Origin: Rhodopseudomonas palustris
GTDB taxonomy: Bacteria; Pseudomonadota; Alphaproteobacteria; Rhizobiales; Xanthobacteraceae
Assembly (NCBI RefSeq): GCF_013415845.1
Contig: NZ_CP058907.1
Span: 2,108,001-2,172,000, forward strand
Direction: 5' to 3'
DNA length: 64,000 nucleotides
Shown here: positions 28,440-39,447 of the stretch, in pieces
Layout of the letters: every line of letters begins with the position of its first letter
Numbering within the stretch: the first letter of the stretch is position 1
Translations under genes and position numbers: made by a program
The notes under the pieces: model-generated
Told to the model about the DNA's origin: nothing
Databases searched by the model: none
Seen by the model: the letters and a program-made list of their open reading frames with translations, nothing else

Positions 28440-28746
28440 GTCTGGACCCTTCAGTTGCGAGGGCGCGAGCCGGTCGCGCCTGATCGAGTTGAGGTGAGGG
28501 CGGCCCGCTGGGAGGCGCGCTGGGAGGAGGCTCAGCATAGGCGACGAACTTCTTCGAGCAAGCCCGCCATGGCCTTTGATGGCCGCCGGAACGCGGTCAT
28601 CTTGCATTGCAGCATGGTTCCGCGCTGGACTTCCGCGCGCGCCGCTGAGCTGACCTCCCCGCGGCAGAGGGACGATCGCTATTCCCGGCTTGAACCGAGC
28701 GATGGCATGTGATCGGTGGGCACCGCGAAGCGGCAGGAGACTTCCA

Positions 28747-29859
28747 GTGAGCGTGACCCAGCAACAGATCCTCGACAGCCTGGCCAAGGTGGCGACACCG
28801 CGTGGCGTGCCGCTGACCAAAGCCGGCGTGCTGTCGGAGATCGCCATCACCGACGGCAAGGTGTACTTCTCGATCAACGTCGATGCGGCTGAGGCGCGGG
28901 CTTGGGAGAGCGTGCGCAGCGATGCTGAAGCAGCCGTGCGTGGCACCCCCGGAGTGAAGAGCGCGCTGGTCGCGTTGACTGCCGAGCGTCAGCCGGGCAG
29001 CGCGCCGACGCAGCGGCCCGGCGTGGCGCCGGTGTCGGCGCATCGTCCGGCTGGTGCGCCTGGAGCAGGCCTGCCGAAACAGGCGGGCATTCCCGGCGTC
29101 GGCGCGATCATTGCGGTGGCGTCGGGCAAAGGCGGCGTCGGCAAATCGACCACTGCGCTCAATCTCGCGCTCGGCCTCCGCGACCTCGGCCTCAAGGTCG
29201 GGCTGCTCGACGCCGACATCTACGGTCCGTCGGTGCCGCGGCTGACTGGCATCAACGAGAAGCCGCAGCTCGACGACAGCCGCCGGATGATTCCGATCGC
29301 GCGGTTCGGCCTGTCGATCATGTCGATCGGCTTCCTGGTCGACGAAGAGGCGCCGATGATCTGGCGCGGTCCGATGGTGATGTCGGCGATCACGCAGATG
29401 CTGCGCGATGTCGACTGGGGCAAGCTCGACGTGTTGGTGGTCGACATGCCGCCCGGCACCGGCGATGCGCAGCTAACGCTGGCGCAGACCGTGCCGCTGA
29501 AGGGGGCGGTGATCGTCTCGACGCCGCAAGATCTGGCGCTGATCGATGCCCGCAGGGGCCTGGCGATGTTCACCAAGGTCAATGTCCCGGTGATCGGCAT
29601 CATCGAGAACATGAGTTACTTCCTCTGCCCGGAATGCGGTACCCGGTCCGACGTGTTTGGGCACGGCGGAGCGCGGCACGAGGCCGAGCGACTCGGCGTG
29701 CCGTTCCTCGGCGAAATCCCTCTGCACATGGAGATTCGAGCCACCTCGGATGCCGGTCGGCCGGTGGTCGAGAGCGAGCCGAACGGGCCGCATGCGACGA
29801 TCTATCGCGCGATCGCCGGTAAGGTGCGCGACCGGATCAACAGCCTCGCAACGAATTGA
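28747..29859 (+). CDS. apbC: Mrp/NBP35-family Fe-S cluster carrier ATPase
   Basis: A 370-residue protein: an N-terminal DUF59/MIP18-like domain (about residues 5-80), a Pro/Ala linker, then a deviant Walker A ATPase (VASGKGGVGKSTTALNLALG, about 124-143), VVDMPPGTGDAQLT, and the cluster-binding CPEC motif near residue 296. It assembles and passes Fe-S clusters to apo-proteins in the cytoplasm. The start is GTG at 28747 with AGGAG just upstream. It is a single gene diverging from the dehydrogenase at 27570-28439. Confidence 0.93.
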   Translation: MSVTQQQILDSLAKVATPRGVPLTKAGVLSEIAITDGKVYFSINVDAAEARAWESVRSDAEAAVRGTPGVKSALVALTAERQPGSAPTQRPGVAPVSAHRPAGAPGAGLPKQAGIPGVGAIIAVASGKGGVGKSTTALNLALGLRDLGLKVGLLDADIYGPSVPRLTGINEKPQLDDSRRMIPIARFGLSIMSIGFLVDEEAPMIWRGPMVMSAITQMLRDVDWGKLDVLVVDMPPGTGDAQLTLAQTVPLKGAVIVSTPQDLALIDARRGLAMFTKVNVPVIGIIENMSYFLCPECGTRSDVFGHGGARHEAERLGVPFLGEIPLHMEIRATSDAGRPVVESEPNGPHATIYRAIAGKVRDRINSLATN

Positions 29860-29929
29860 TGCGCTGCGAAGTGATCGCGCCGACTCGGCGGTCGCGCTGA
29901 CAGGCGCGACTGCCCGCAGCGCGTGGTGA

Positions 29930-31201
<1,272 letters not shown>

Positions 31202-31223
31202 TCTGAACGCCTGAAACGAAAAG

Positions 31224-31256
31224 GCCCGGCCTCCGCGAGGAGGCCGGGCTTTTTTT
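31224..31256 (+). terminator. Rho-independent terminator of the TRAP binding-protein gene
   Basis: GCCCGGCCTCC and GGAGGCCGGGC form an 11-bp perfect GC stem with a GCGA loop, followed by seven T. It starts 23 bases after the stop codon. Confidence 0.93.
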
Positions 31257-31300
31257 GTTGCCGTTCGTCATAGGGAGGCGGGCGGAGCAACTTCACCGGC

Positions 31301-31377
31301 ACTGCGAGCGAAGCGAAGCAATCCAGCTCAGGGCAGTGAACTGGATTTGCTTCGTCGCTGCGCTCCTCGCAATGACG
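31301..31377. repeat. Shorter copy of the CGTCATTGCGAG palindromic repeat
   Basis: It begins ACTGCGAGCGAAGCGAAGCA and ends CGCTCCTCGCAATGACG, with AATCCAG / CTGGATT inside. It shares its ends with the element at 3412-3530 and lies between the convergent TRAP genes. Confidence 0.75.
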
Positions 31378-31391
31378 GAAGTCGTACTCGA

Positions 31392-33233
31392 TCAGAACTT
31401 CGGCGGGCCGAGATCGATCTGCGGCATCTCGATCTGCGGGATGTCGATCTTGACCTTGGACGGGTCGATGTCCCCCGCAACGCCCTTGTAGTGCATCACC
31501 ATTCCGGGGAAGGCGATCACCAGGGCGACCATGATCAGCTGGATGATCACGAACGGCACCGAGCCCCAGTAGATCTGCCCCGTAGTGACCGGCGCCATCT
31601 GCTTGCCGCTGACGCGGTCGATATACGGCAGCTTCGGCGCCACCGAGCGCAGGTAGAACAGGGCGAAGCCGAATGGCGGATGCATGAACGAGGTCTGCAT
31701 GTTGACGCCGAGCATCACGCCGAACCAGATCAGGTCGATGCCGAGCTTCTCCGCCGCCGGCCCGAGCAGCGGGATGACGATGAAGGCGAGTTCGAAGAAG
31801 TCGAGGAAGAACGCCAGCACGAACACGAAGGCGTTGACGAAGATCAGGAAGCCGAGCTGGCCGCCGGGCAGCGACACCAGCAGTTCTTCGACCCAGCGGT
31901 GGCCGTCGACGCCGTAGAAGGTAAGCGAGAACACGCGGGCGCCGACCAGGATCATGACCACGAAGGCGGTCAGCTTGGCGGTCGACTCGGTGGCCTGGCG
32001 GGTGAGGTCGAAGCTCAGCCGTCCCTTCATCAGCGCCAGCAGCATTGCGCCGGCGGCGCCCATCGCACCGCCTTCGGTCGGCGTCGCGACGCCGATGAAG
32101 ATGGTGCCGAGCACCAGGAAGATCAGGCCGAGCGGCGGCACCATCACGAACACGACCTGTTCGGCGAGCTTGGACAGCAGCTTCAGCCGCAGCAGCCGGT
32201 TCAGCACCGCGATCACGAACGACAAGGCCACGGTGACCGACATCGTCAGCACGATGTAGTCGGCGCCCGACTTCACGTCGGTGAAGCCCATCGCCACGAT
32301 GCCGGCGGCGGTCGAGGCGACCACCACCAGATACAGCGACATCGTCATGGTGCGGATGATGCCGATGAACGGGCGGAACAGCACCGCCGTCAGGATCACG
32401 AACCAGAAGCCCTGCATCACCAGCTGCGACAGGCCGACCTTGTCGAACGCCGGCTTGCTCCAGTCGAACGCGCCCCAATGCACGACGAACAGGTAGGCCG
32501 CACCGCCGGCCGACAGCGCCGCCAACGGCATGATCAGCGGGTGCCGTGCGGTCTCCGGCTCACGCAGCGTCTGCGCCTCGAGCGGCAGGCCGGGCGCCGC
32601 CTTCGGGGCGAAGATCGTGACCAGGAAGATGTAGAACGCATACAGCAGCGACAGCACGATGCCTGGGATGAAGGCGCCTTCGTACATGTCGCCGACCGAA
32701 CGGCCGAGCTGGTCGGCCATCACGATCAGCACCAGCGACGGCGGGATGATCTGGGCCAGCGTGCCGGAGGCGGCGATGATGCCGGTCGCGACTCGGCGAT
32801 CGTAGCCGTAGCGCAGCATGATCGGCAGCGAGATCAGGCCCATCGAGATCACCGACGCGGCGACCACGCCGGTGGTGGCGGCGAGCAGGGCGCCGACGAA
32901 CACCACCGCATAGGCGATGCCGCCGCGGATTGAGCCGAACAACTGCCCGATGGTCTCGAGCAGATCCTCGGCCATGCCGGATCTCTCCAGCACCAATCCC
33001 ATGAAGGTGAAGAATGGAATCGCCAGCAGCGTTTCGTTGTTCATCACCCCGTAGACGCGATCGGGTAGCGCCTGCAGGAAGTCGGGACGGAACAAGCCAA
33101 GTTCGATGCCGAGGAAGGCGAACAGAAGGCCGTTGGCGGCGAGCGAAAACGCCACCGGATAGCCCAGCAGCAGAAATACCACCAACGACGCGAACATGAT
33201 CGGCGCCATGTAGTGGATCAACAGTGCGGTCAT
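31392..33233 (-). CDS. TRAP transporter large permease (DctM), extended form
   Basis: A 613-residue membrane protein. N- and C-terminal parts match DctM (MNNETLLAIPFFTFMGLVLE, ASGTLAQIIPPSLVLIVMAD, and VATPTEGGAMGAAGAMLLAL). Most DctM proteins are about 430 residues; here about 150-170 residues with several extra hydrophobic helices (about residues 210-360) interrupt the usual sequence. The ATG at 33231-33233 starts MTALLIHYMAP. The small subunit is encoded 37 bases upstream on the same strand. It moves organic acids inward using an ion gradient. Substrate unknown. Confidence 0.9.
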   Translation of the reverse strand: MTALLIHYMAPIMFASLVVFLLLGYPVAFSLAANGLLFAFLGIELGLFRPDFLQALPDRVYGVMNNETLLAIPFFTFMGLVLERSGMAEDLLETIGQLFGSIRGGIAYAVVFVGALLAATTGVVAASVISMGLISLPIMLRYGYDRRVATGIIAASGTLAQIIPPSLVLIVMADQLGRSVGDMYEGAFIPGIVLSLLYAFYIFLVTIFAPKAAPGLPLEAQTLREPETARHPLIMPLAALSAGGAAYLFVVHWGAFDWSKPAFDKVGLSQLVMQGFWFVILTAVLFRPFIGIIRTMTMSLYLVVVASTAAGIVAMGFTDVKSGADYIVLTMSVTVALSFVIAVLNRLLRLKLLSKLAEQVVFVMVPPLGLIFLVLGTIFIGVATPTEGGAMGAAGAMLLALMKGRLSFDLTRQATESTAKLTAFVVMILVGARVFSLTFYGVDGHRWVEELLVSLPGGQLGFLIFVNAFVFVLAFFLDFFELAFIVIPLLGPAAEKLGIDLIWFGVMLGVNMQTSFMHPPFGFALFYLRSVAPKLPYIDRVSGKQMAPVTTGQIYWGSVPFVIIQLIMVALVIAFPGMVMHYKGVAGDIDPSKVKIDIPQIEMPQIDLGPPKF

Positions 33234-33270
33234 GCGGACCGGCCCCCCAATGCGATGACCACGAAGCGGC

Positions 33271-33867
33271 TTACTTTTTGTCGCCGCTGATGTTGAGTAA
33301 CAGTCGCTCCGCTTCGAGCTCGGCGGCACTGTGTGCGGATTGTGCGGAAGCGTTGCTGTCCGGGATCGCGCCGACCATCATCGCGAGGCGTTTGATGATC
33401 TCGGAGATGCCCTGAATGATCAGCAGCACGCACATGATCATGATCAGCGCCTTGGCGGGCCATTGCGGCAGGCCGCCGGCGCTGAATGACTGCTCGTTCT
33501 GGTGATACGAGACCAGGAAGAACGGGATCGACCACCACAGCAGGATGATCGCGAACGGCATCAGGAAGAACACGTGGCCGATCATGTCGATCCAGCCGCG
33601 CACCTTGAGCGGGAGGCTGTGATTGATGATGTCGATGCGGATGTGTTCGTTGCTGAGCAGCGTCCAGGGCGAGCACAGCATGAACACCACGCTGAACAGC
33701 ACCCACTGCAATTCCAGGAACGAGTTCGACGACATATCGAAGAGCTTGCGGACCACGGCGTTGACTGCCGAAATCGCTACCGCCGCCACGATCAGCCAGG
33801 ACACCCAACGGCCCACAACCGTGTTGAAGGCGTCGATCGTCCTGCTCAGTCCAAGCAATGCTCGCAA
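33271..33867 (-). CDS. TRAP transporter small permease (DctQ)
   Basis: A 198-residue protein with four membrane helices and the DctQ pattern (NSFLELQWVLFSVVFMLCSP, then NEHIRIDIINHSLPLKVRGW). A charged C-terminal tail extends the usual length by about 25 residues. It is followed by the large permease gene, forming a DctQ-DctM pair whose binding protein is encoded convergently. Confidence 0.9.
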   Translation of the reverse strand: MRALLGLSRTIDAFNTVVGRWVSWLIVAAVAISAVNAVVRKLFDMSSNSFLELQWVLFSVVFMLCSPWTLLSNEHIRIDIINHSLPLKVRGWIDMIGHVFFLMPFAIILLWWSIPFFLVSYHQNEQSFSAGGLPQWPAKALIMIMCVLLIIQGISEIIKRLAMMVGAIPDSNASAQSAHSAAELEAERLLLNISGDKK

Positions 33868-34040
33868 CGCTCGGTCTCCTCCCGGTTCGTCCGGCCTGCG
33901 CGATTACAACGCGAAGCGGCTTTTTGTAGCCGAGGGCTCGCGAAGCGTGCGCACCAAACCAGCGCGTCACCGTTCCGTCAATTGGAAAATGGCAATCAGG
34001 AGCGCTGTTCAGCGGAATGATTAGTCGCAGGTGGGAGCGC

Positions 34041-35075
34041 TTAGCCGCCGGTGACGCTCATGTGCCGGCTGACGCTCGGCCGGTTATGGCGGCGGTCGAT
34101 GATGAAGTCGTGGCCCTTGGGTTTTGAGCCGATCGCCTGATCGATCGCGGCGCTGAGCAGGGCGTCGTCGGCGGAAGCGCGCAGCGGGCGTCGCAGGTCG
34201 GAGGCGTCCTCGTGGCCGAGGCAGGTGTGAATCGTGCCGGTGCAGGTAATCCGCACCCGATTGCAGGATTCGCAGAAATTGTGCGTGAGTGGAGTAATGA
34301 AGCCGAGCCGGCCGCCGGTCTCCTCGACACGGACGTAGCGGGCCGGCCCGCCGGTGGAGTCGGGCAGGTCGGTCAGCGTGTAGTTGGCGGAGAGCCGGGC
34401 GCGGATCAGCGACAGCGGTACATACTGATCGATCCGGCCTTCGCCAATTTCGCCGAGCGGCATAACTTCGATCAGCGTCAGCCCCATGCCGAGGCCATGC
34501 GCCCAGCGCATCAGCGACGGGATCTCGTCCTCGTTGGAACCCTTCAGCACCACGCTGTTGATCTTCACCGCAAGGCCGGCGGCGCGGGCGGCATCGATGC
34601 CGGCTAGTACCCGGTCGAGATCGCCCCAGCGGGTGATCCGGCGGAACTCGTCCGGGTCGAGCGTGTCGAGCGAGACGTTGACGCGGCGGACGCCGCAGTC
34701 GGCCAGCTCCGCGGCGAAGCGGGCGAGCTGCGAGCCGTTTGTGGTGAGGGTGAGTTCGTCGAGCGCGCCTGTCTTCAGGTGCCGGGACAGCGACCGCACC
34801 AGGGACATCATGTTGCGGCGGACCAGCGGCTCACCGCCGGTGAGGCGCAGCTTGCGCACGCCCTTGGCGATGAAGGCCGAGCACAGCCGGTCGAGCTCTT
34901 CCAGCGTCAGCAGGTTGGCGCGGGGCAGGAAGGTCATATCCTCCGCCATGCAGTACACACAGCGGAAGTCACAACGGTCGGTAATGGAGACGCGCAGGTA
35001 GTCGATGGTCCGCCCGAACGGATCGGTCATCGGCCGATCCACGGTGGTTGGCGGAGTGATCGCGGCGCTGGTCAT
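34041..35075 (-). CDS. moaA: GTP 3',8-cyclase, molybdenum cofactor biosynthesis
   Basis: A 344-residue radical-SAM enzyme, first step of Moco synthesis. It has the N-terminal cluster motif CDFRCVYC (Cys35, 39, 42), the second C-terminal cluster motif ([15 protein letters not shown]) and the C-terminal double glycine (MSVTGG-end) needed for catalysis. It converts GTP to 3',8-cyclo-7,8-dihydro-GTP with MoaC acting next. No other moa gene is adjacent. Alternative in-frame starts lie about 15 codons in. Confidence 0.96.
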   Translation of the reverse strand: MTSAAITPPTTVDRPMTDPFGRTIDYLRVSITDRCDFRCVYCMAEDMTFLPRANLLTLEELDRLCSAFIAKGVRKLRLTGGEPLVRRNMMSLVRSLSRHLKTGALDELTLTTNGSQLARFAAELADCGVRRVNVSLDTLDPDEFRRITRWGDLDRVLAGIDAARAAGLAVKINSVVLKGSNEDEIPSLMRWAHGLGMGLTLIEVMPLGEIGEGRIDQYVPLSLIRARLSANYTLTDLPDSTGGPARYVRVEETGGRLGFITPLTHNFCESCNRVRITCTGTIHTCLGHEDASDLRRPLRASADDALLSAAIDQAIGSKPKGHDFIIDRRHNRPSVSRHMSVTGG

Positions 35076-35181
35076 GCGGCGTGCCCTGTCGCGGTCGCCG
35101 CCAGTCGCGGCAAATGTCTCCGCACTATCTAGGCACGATCAGCGGCGCGCACAATCACGCGCCGTGATGCGCTGCAATATG

Positions 35182-35631
35182 TCAGCGCGCTGCCGGAGCA
35201 GGGAACGGCGAGCCCGCGGCCGGAGCTTCGGCGGCCGGCGCCGCAGCGGCGGGCTTCGGCTTGCGGGGCTTGCGGACTTGGCGCGCCTTGCGCGACGGCT
35301 TGGCGGACTGCAACTCGGCGGTCACCGGATTCGGCGTCACCGTCGTGGTGCCTTCCGACATGAAGCTGCCTGGCGCGACCGAGACCTGCACCGGAACCGT
35401 CGTGGTCTGGAACTTGTCCAGCGAGAAGGTCACGGTGAAATCCGACGGCGGCACTTTGATCGAGCAGGGGGTCTTACAGCTCTGCCCGGTGGAGGCGACG
35501 GCGTCCGCACCCGGCGGCACCGAATCGAGCTGAACAGTGACGTCGGGCGGGGTCGACTTGAAGGCGTCGGACATCGACGCGCAGCCCCCCAGCGAGAGCC
35601 CTGCCAGGGCGATGACAACAAGATGACGCAT
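35182..35631 (-). CDS. Secreted lipoprotein with PEGA-like domain and basic Ala/Pro tail
   Basis: A 149-residue protein with a lipoprotein signal (MRHLVVIALAGLSLGGC, lipobox LGGC). A beta-rich segment follows (VTVQLDSVPPGADAVASTG, then CKTPCSIKVPPSDFTVTFSL) that looks like a PEGA domain with a cysteine pair, and then a low-complexity basic and Ala/Pro-rich tail (KPSRKARQVRKPRKPKP). The tail could bind peptidoglycan or DNA, but nothing proves it. A perfect CtrA-type box lies about 95 bases upstream. Function unknown. Confidence 0.78.
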   Translation of the reverse strand: MRHLVVIALAGLSLGGCASMSDAFKSTPPDVTVQLDSVPPGADAVASTGQSCKTPCSIKVPPSDFTVTFSLDKFQTTTVPVQVSVAPGSFMSEGTTTVTPNPVTAELQSAKPSRKARQVRKPRKPKPAAAAPAAEAPAAGSPFPAPAAR

Positions 35632-35724
35632 GATACTCCCATCCGTTCAGTGCGGCCAACGGCCACAGTCCCGCGCGGACCATAGGAGCCTGCCGGAACG
35701 CTGGCAACTGCGCGTCCAACAAAC

Positions 35725-35740
35725 TTAAGAGTTAGTTAAC
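35725..35740. promoter_or_regulatory. Perfect CtrA-type box TTAA-N7-TTAAC upstream of a lipoprotein gene
   Basis: TTAAGAGTTAGTTAAC matches the full alphaproteobacterial CtrA consensus with exact seven-base spacing. It lies in the spacer before the minus-strand lipoprotein gene (start 35631) and after the gph stop side. CtrA control is a prediction. Confidence 0.6.
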
Positions 35741-35794
35741 GCGACCTGTTAGCGAACTGAATTTCGCCACAATTTCAAAGGTATCGCCTTCGGG

Positions 35795-36472
35795 TCAGCG
35801 TCGCGGCAGCAGCCGACCGACCGCGTGCGGCAGCTCGCGCATATGGCCGACCAACAGGTCCGGCTGGAGCTCGGCGATCGGCACTTCGGTGTAGCCGAAT
35901 TCGACCCCGATCACCGGCACGCCGGCCCGGCGCGCGACACCGACATCCGGTCCCGCGTCGCCGACCATGATGGCCGCCGACAGGTCGCCGCCGGCCTTCG
36001 CCACGGTCTCGCGCAGGATCGCCGGGTCAGGCTTGGCAACACCGAAAGTGTCCGCGCCGCAGATCGCCGCAAAGCGCGGGCTGAGCCCGAGCCGGTCGAG
36101 CAGCAGCTTCGACAGCCATTCGAGCTTGTTGGTGCAGACCGCAAACCGGTAGCCGCTCTCCGACAGCTCGTCGAGCGTCGCTTCCAGCCCTTCGAACGGG
36201 CGCGACTCGTCGGCGATGTGGGCGGCGTAATAGTCGATGAAATCGACGGTGAGGCGATTGACGTCGTCCTGCGCGATCACCCGGCCGTCGAGTTCGAGGC
36301 CACGTTCGAGCAGGCGGCGAGCGCCTTGTCCGATCATATTGCGCGCGACGGCCATCGGAACGGCCGGCATGCCTTCGCGAACGAGGATGAAATTCAGGGC
36401 GTTGATCAGGTCGGGCGCGGTGTCGATCAGCGTGCCGTCGAGATCGAAGACAACAATGGGAGATGCGGTCAT
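35795..36472 (-). CDS. gph: Phosphoglycolate phosphatase, HAD superfamily
   Basis: A 225-residue HAD hydrolase with motif [16 protein letters not shown] (nucleophile Asp10, acid/base Asp12), motif II (VCTNK), and the motif III/IV region ending [17 protein letters not shown]. The cap insertion and length fit Gph, which dephosphorylates 2-phosphoglycolate from Rubisco oxygenation or DNA repair. Other small phosphates are possible for this family. It diverges from rpiA. Confidence 0.88.
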   Translation of the reverse strand: MTASPIVVFDLDGTLIDTAPDLINALNFILVREGMPAVPMAVARNMIGQGARRLLERGLELDGRVIAQDDVNRLTVDFIDYYAAHIADESRPFEGLEATLDELSESGYRFAVCTNKLEWLSKLLLDRLGLSPRFAAICGADTFGVAKPDPAILRETVAKAGGDLSAAIMVGDAGPDVGVARRAGVPVIGVEFGYTEVPIAELQPDLLVGHMRELPHAVGRLLPRR

Positions 36473-36622
36473 GTTCGACCGCTAACCTTCTCTGCGGGTT
36501 TCTGCAACCGTTTGGCGATGCTCGACCCCAGAATCCGTGCTGTTCGCCGCGCCCAAACGCCGCTAGATATGCCCGCGCCGCGCCGGGGACAGCAAAGGGG
36601 CGGAAACGGGGTAGGCCGGGTC

Positions 36623-37321
36623 ATGGACAAGGAAGAGTTGAAGCGGCGGGCTGCGGCGCGGGCGCTGGAAGAGGTGCGGGGCGGAATGAAGCTCGGCCTC
36701 GGGACCGGCTCGACGGCCAAGCATTTCGTTGAACTACTTGGCGAAAGGGTGCGGCTCGGGCTCGAAATCATCGGCGTGCCGACGTCGGAAGTGACGCGCG
36801 CGGATGCCGAGCGTTGCGGTATCCGGCTGACGAGCCTCGACGAGATCGACCGACTCGACATCACCATCGACGGTGCCGACGAGGTCGACCACCATCTCGA
36901 CCTGATCAAGGGCGGCGGCGGGGCGCTGCTGCGCGAGAAGATCGTCGCCGCGGCTTCGGATCGCATGATCGTGATCGCGGACGAATCCAAGCTGGTCGAC
37001 ACCCTTGGCCGCTTCCCGCTGCCGATCGAGGTGATCCCGTTCGGCCTCGGCGCCACCCGCCGGGCGCTGCAGAATGCCTTCACGGCCGCCGGCTGCGACG
37101 GCGAATTAAAGCTCCGGCCCGGCAAAGACGGCCATGCTTTCGTCACCGATGGTGGCCACTGGATCCTCGACGCCCAGCTCGGGCGGATACCCGATGCTCC
37201 TCGTCTGGCCCAGTTGCTGTCCGTGATTCCGGGCGTAGTCGAGCATGGGTTGTTTGTCGGAATGGCGAGCACCGTCGTGCTGGCAGGGGCCGACGGAATT
37301 CGAACCATCGAACGCGCGTGA
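36623..37321 (+). CDS. rpiA: Ribose-5-phosphate isomerase A
   Basis: A 232-residue enzyme with the RpiA motifs [31 protein letters not shown] (catalytic Asp/Glu region) and [16 protein letters not shown]. It interconverts ribose 5-phosphate and ribulose 5-phosphate in the pentose phosphate and Calvin cycles. It is first of a probable operon with the DUF2059 and glutathione reductase genes, spaced by 26 and 17 bases. The ATG at 36623 gives the expected length. Confidence 0.95.
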   Translation: MDKEELKRRAAARALEEVRGGMKLGLGTGSTAKHFVELLGERVRLGLEIIGVPTSEVTRADAERCGIRLTSLDEIDRLDITIDGADEVDHHLDLIKGGGGALLREKIVAAASDRMIVIADESKLVDTLGRFPLPIEVIPFGLGATRRALQNAFTAAGCDGELKLRPGKDGHAFVTDGGHWILDAQLGRIPDAPRLAQLLSVIPGVVEHGLFVGMASTVVLAGADGIRTIERA

Positions 37322-37347
37322 GCGCCGATCATCTCAGGAGAATTGGA

Positions 37348-37857
37348 ATGAAATATCTGTCGAAGGCATTGCTGGCCGCCGCGTTGGTGTTCGGCGTCGC
37401 TCTGGTCGGCCATCAGGCTCAGGCGCAGACCAAGCAGCCGTCGCCGGCTGCGATCGCGTCCGCCAAGGAGATCCTGGAGCTGAAGCGGGCCGGCGGCATC
37501 TACGCCCAGGCGGTGCCGAACATCATTCAGCGCACCATGGACACGCTGATGCAGAGCAACCTGAACTATCAGCAGGACCTCAAGGAGGTCGCGGTGGTGA
37601 TCGCCAAGAAGCTGGCGGGCCGCGAGAAGGAAATCGGCGACGGCATGGCGAAGATCTACGCCACCGATTTCACCGAGCAGGAGCTCAAGGACCTGGTCAC
37701 CTTCTACAAGTCGCCGCTCGGCCAGAAGCTGCTCACCCAGGAGCCGAAGTCGATTGCCGAAAGCATGCAGTTCATGAATCAGTGGGCGCAGAAGTTCGCC
37801 GAGGAAGTGAACGGCGAATTCCGCGCCGAGATGCGTAAGCGCGGCAAGAACATCTGA
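37348..37857 (+). CDS. DUF2059 secreted protein
   Basis: A 169-residue exported protein with a signal peptide (MKYLSKALLAAALVFGVALV, cleavage near AQA-Q, residues 24-27). The mature part is helical and carries the DUF2059 pattern (DFTEQELKDLVTFYKSPLGQ). An AGGAG lies 7 to 8 bases before the ATG. The role of the family is not known. Its steady position between rpiA and gor suggests co-expression more than a shared reaction. Confidence 0.88.
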   Translation: MKYLSKALLAAALVFGVALVGHQAQAQTKQPSPAAIASAKEILELKRAGGIYAQAVPNIIQRTMDTLMQSNLNYQQDLKEVAVVIAKKLAGREKEIGDGMAKIYATDFTEQELKDLVTFYKSPLGQKLLTQEPKSIAESMQFMNQWAQKFAEEVNGEFRAEMRKRGKNI

Positions 37858-37874
37858 TCGACCAGAGAGGCGAA

Positions 37875-39260
37875 ATGGCTGACTTCGACGCGGACCTGTT
37901 TGTCATCGGCGGTGGCTCTGGCGGCGTGAGAGCCGCACGAATCGCCGCCGGCTACGGCGCCCGCGTCGTCGTCGCCGAAGAGTATCGGTTCGGCGGCACC
38001 TGCGTGATCCGCGGTTGCGTGCCGAAGAAGCTGATGGTCTACGCCTCCCAGGTTCACGAAGAGATCCGGGATGCGGCCGGCTTCGGCTGGAGCATCCCGA
38101 CCGCGGAATTCAACTGGTCGACGCTAATCGCCAACAAGGACAAGGAGATCGCGCGGCTCGAGCAGATCTATGCGAACAACGTCGAGAAGGCGGGCGCGCG
38201 CACCATCAAGGCGCGCGCGGTGTTCGACGATCCGCACACACTGTTGCTGTCGACCGGCGAAAAGGTTCGCGCCAAGACGATCCTGATTGCGACCGGCGGC
38301 GCGCCCAATCACGGCAAGCCGATCCCCGGCATCGAGCACGTGATTTCGTCCAACGAGGTGTTTCACCTCCCGCAGCAGCCGAAGCGCATCCTGATTCAAG
38401 GCGGCGGCTACATCGCGCTGGAATTCGCCTGCATCTTCGCCGGCCTCGGTTCGGACGTCACTTTGGTGTACCGCGGCGACAACATCCTGCGCGGCTTCGA
38501 CGAGGACGTCCGTACTCATGTCCGCACCGAGATGGAGCGGGCAGGGATCACCATCATCACCGGCTGCACCGTGACGGCTGTCGAGAAGCTCGGCGAGGAA
38601 TACACCTCGCATCTGTCGAGCGGCTCCAGCATCGCATCCGATCAAGTGATGTTCGCGATCGGCCGGCATCCGGCGGTTGCCAATCTCGGCCTGGAGAAGG
38701 CCGGCGTCGCGATCAATCCGGACAATGGCGGGATCGCCGTCGACGACCACTGCCGCACCTCGGTGCCGCACATCTATGCGGTCGGCGACGTGACCCACCG
38801 CACCAATCTGACCCCGGTGGCGATCCGTGAGGGCCATGCCTTCGCCGACAATGTGTTCGGCGGCAAGCAGATCCAAGTCGACTATTCCTACGTCCCGACC
38901 GCAGTGTTCTCGCAGCCGCAGGTCGGCACCGTCGGGCTGACCGAGGCCCAGGCGCGGGCGCAATACAGCGTCGTCGACATCTACAAGACCGATTTCCGTC
39001 CGATGAAGGGGACGATGTCCGGCAGCCAGTCGCGCGTGCTGATGAAGCTGATCGTCGACGGCACCACCGATCGTCTGCTCGGCTGCCATATCGTCGGGCC
39101 GGATGCCGCCGAGCTGGTCCAGGTGGTGGCGGTCGCGATGAAGATGAAGGCCACCAAGGCCGACTTCGACGGCACCATGGCGCTGCACCCCACCGCCGCC
39201 GAAGAACTGGTGACGATGCGCACCCGCACCGCGCGCTACCAGCGCGAAGCCGCCGAATAG
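37875..39260 (+). CDS. gor: Glutathione-disulfide reductase
   Basis: A 461-residue flavoprotein disulfide reductase: FAD-binding GGGSGGVRAARIAAGYGARV, redox pair Cys43/Cys48 in GGTCVIRGCVPKK, NADPH domain (GGGYIALEFACIFAGLGSDV), and the C-terminal interface with catalytic His-Glu (LHPTAAEELVTMR). The active-site spacing and C-terminus favour glutathione over dihydrolipoamide or mercury reductase. It keeps glutathione reduced and so supports the formaldehyde dehydrogenase encoded at 3603-4712. Confidence 0.94.
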   Translation: MADFDADLFVIGGGSGGVRAARIAAGYGARVVVAEEYRFGGTCVIRGCVPKKLMVYASQVHEEIRDAAGFGWSIPTAEFNWSTLIANKDKEIARLEQIYANNVEKAGARTIKARAVFDDPHTLLLSTGEKVRAKTILIATGGAPNHGKPIPGIEHVISSNEVFHLPQQPKRILIQGGGYIALEFACIFAGLGSDVTLVYRGDNILRGFDEDVRTHVRTEMERAGITIITGCTVTAVEKLGEEYTSHLSSGSSIASDQVMFAIGRHPAVANLGLEKAGVAINPDNGGIAVDDHCRTSVPHIYAVGDVTHRTNLTPVAIREGHAFADNVFGGKQIQVDYSYVPTAVFSQPQVGTVGLTEAQARAQYSVVDIYKTDFRPMKGTMSGSQSRVLMKLIVDGTTDRLLGCHIVGPDAAELVQVVAVAMKMKATKADFDGTMALHPTAAEELVTMRTRTARYQREAAE

Positions 39261-39447
39261 CCGGCCGCGGCGTCCCGGGCCTTGCCGAAATTTCAGGCGG
39301 GCCCGCCTCGCCAACAAAATAGGCTTTTCCCGCAAGGGGTTGTATTCTGCCCCCTGATTTCCAACTAGCGGTTGGCAGGGCTGCTGTGTATAACGCGCCC
39401 GCCGCGACCCATTTTTAACTGGCGGCTTGTTTCTTCAGGAGTGGCCT

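Noticed and set aside
31347..32933. A 528-codon open frame opposite the DctM gene
   Set aside because: It is almost entirely His/Asp/Glu/Gln/Arg, the expected complement of hydrophobic codons in DctM.
37250..37321. A tRNA-like stretch near GGAATTCGAACC
   Set aside because: It is the in-frame C-terminus of rpiA and has no acceptor or anticodon stems.
39370..39395. A sigma-70 promoter (TTGGCA and TATAAC) before aroG
   Set aside because: The two hexamers are only 11 bases apart, which is too short for a working promoter.
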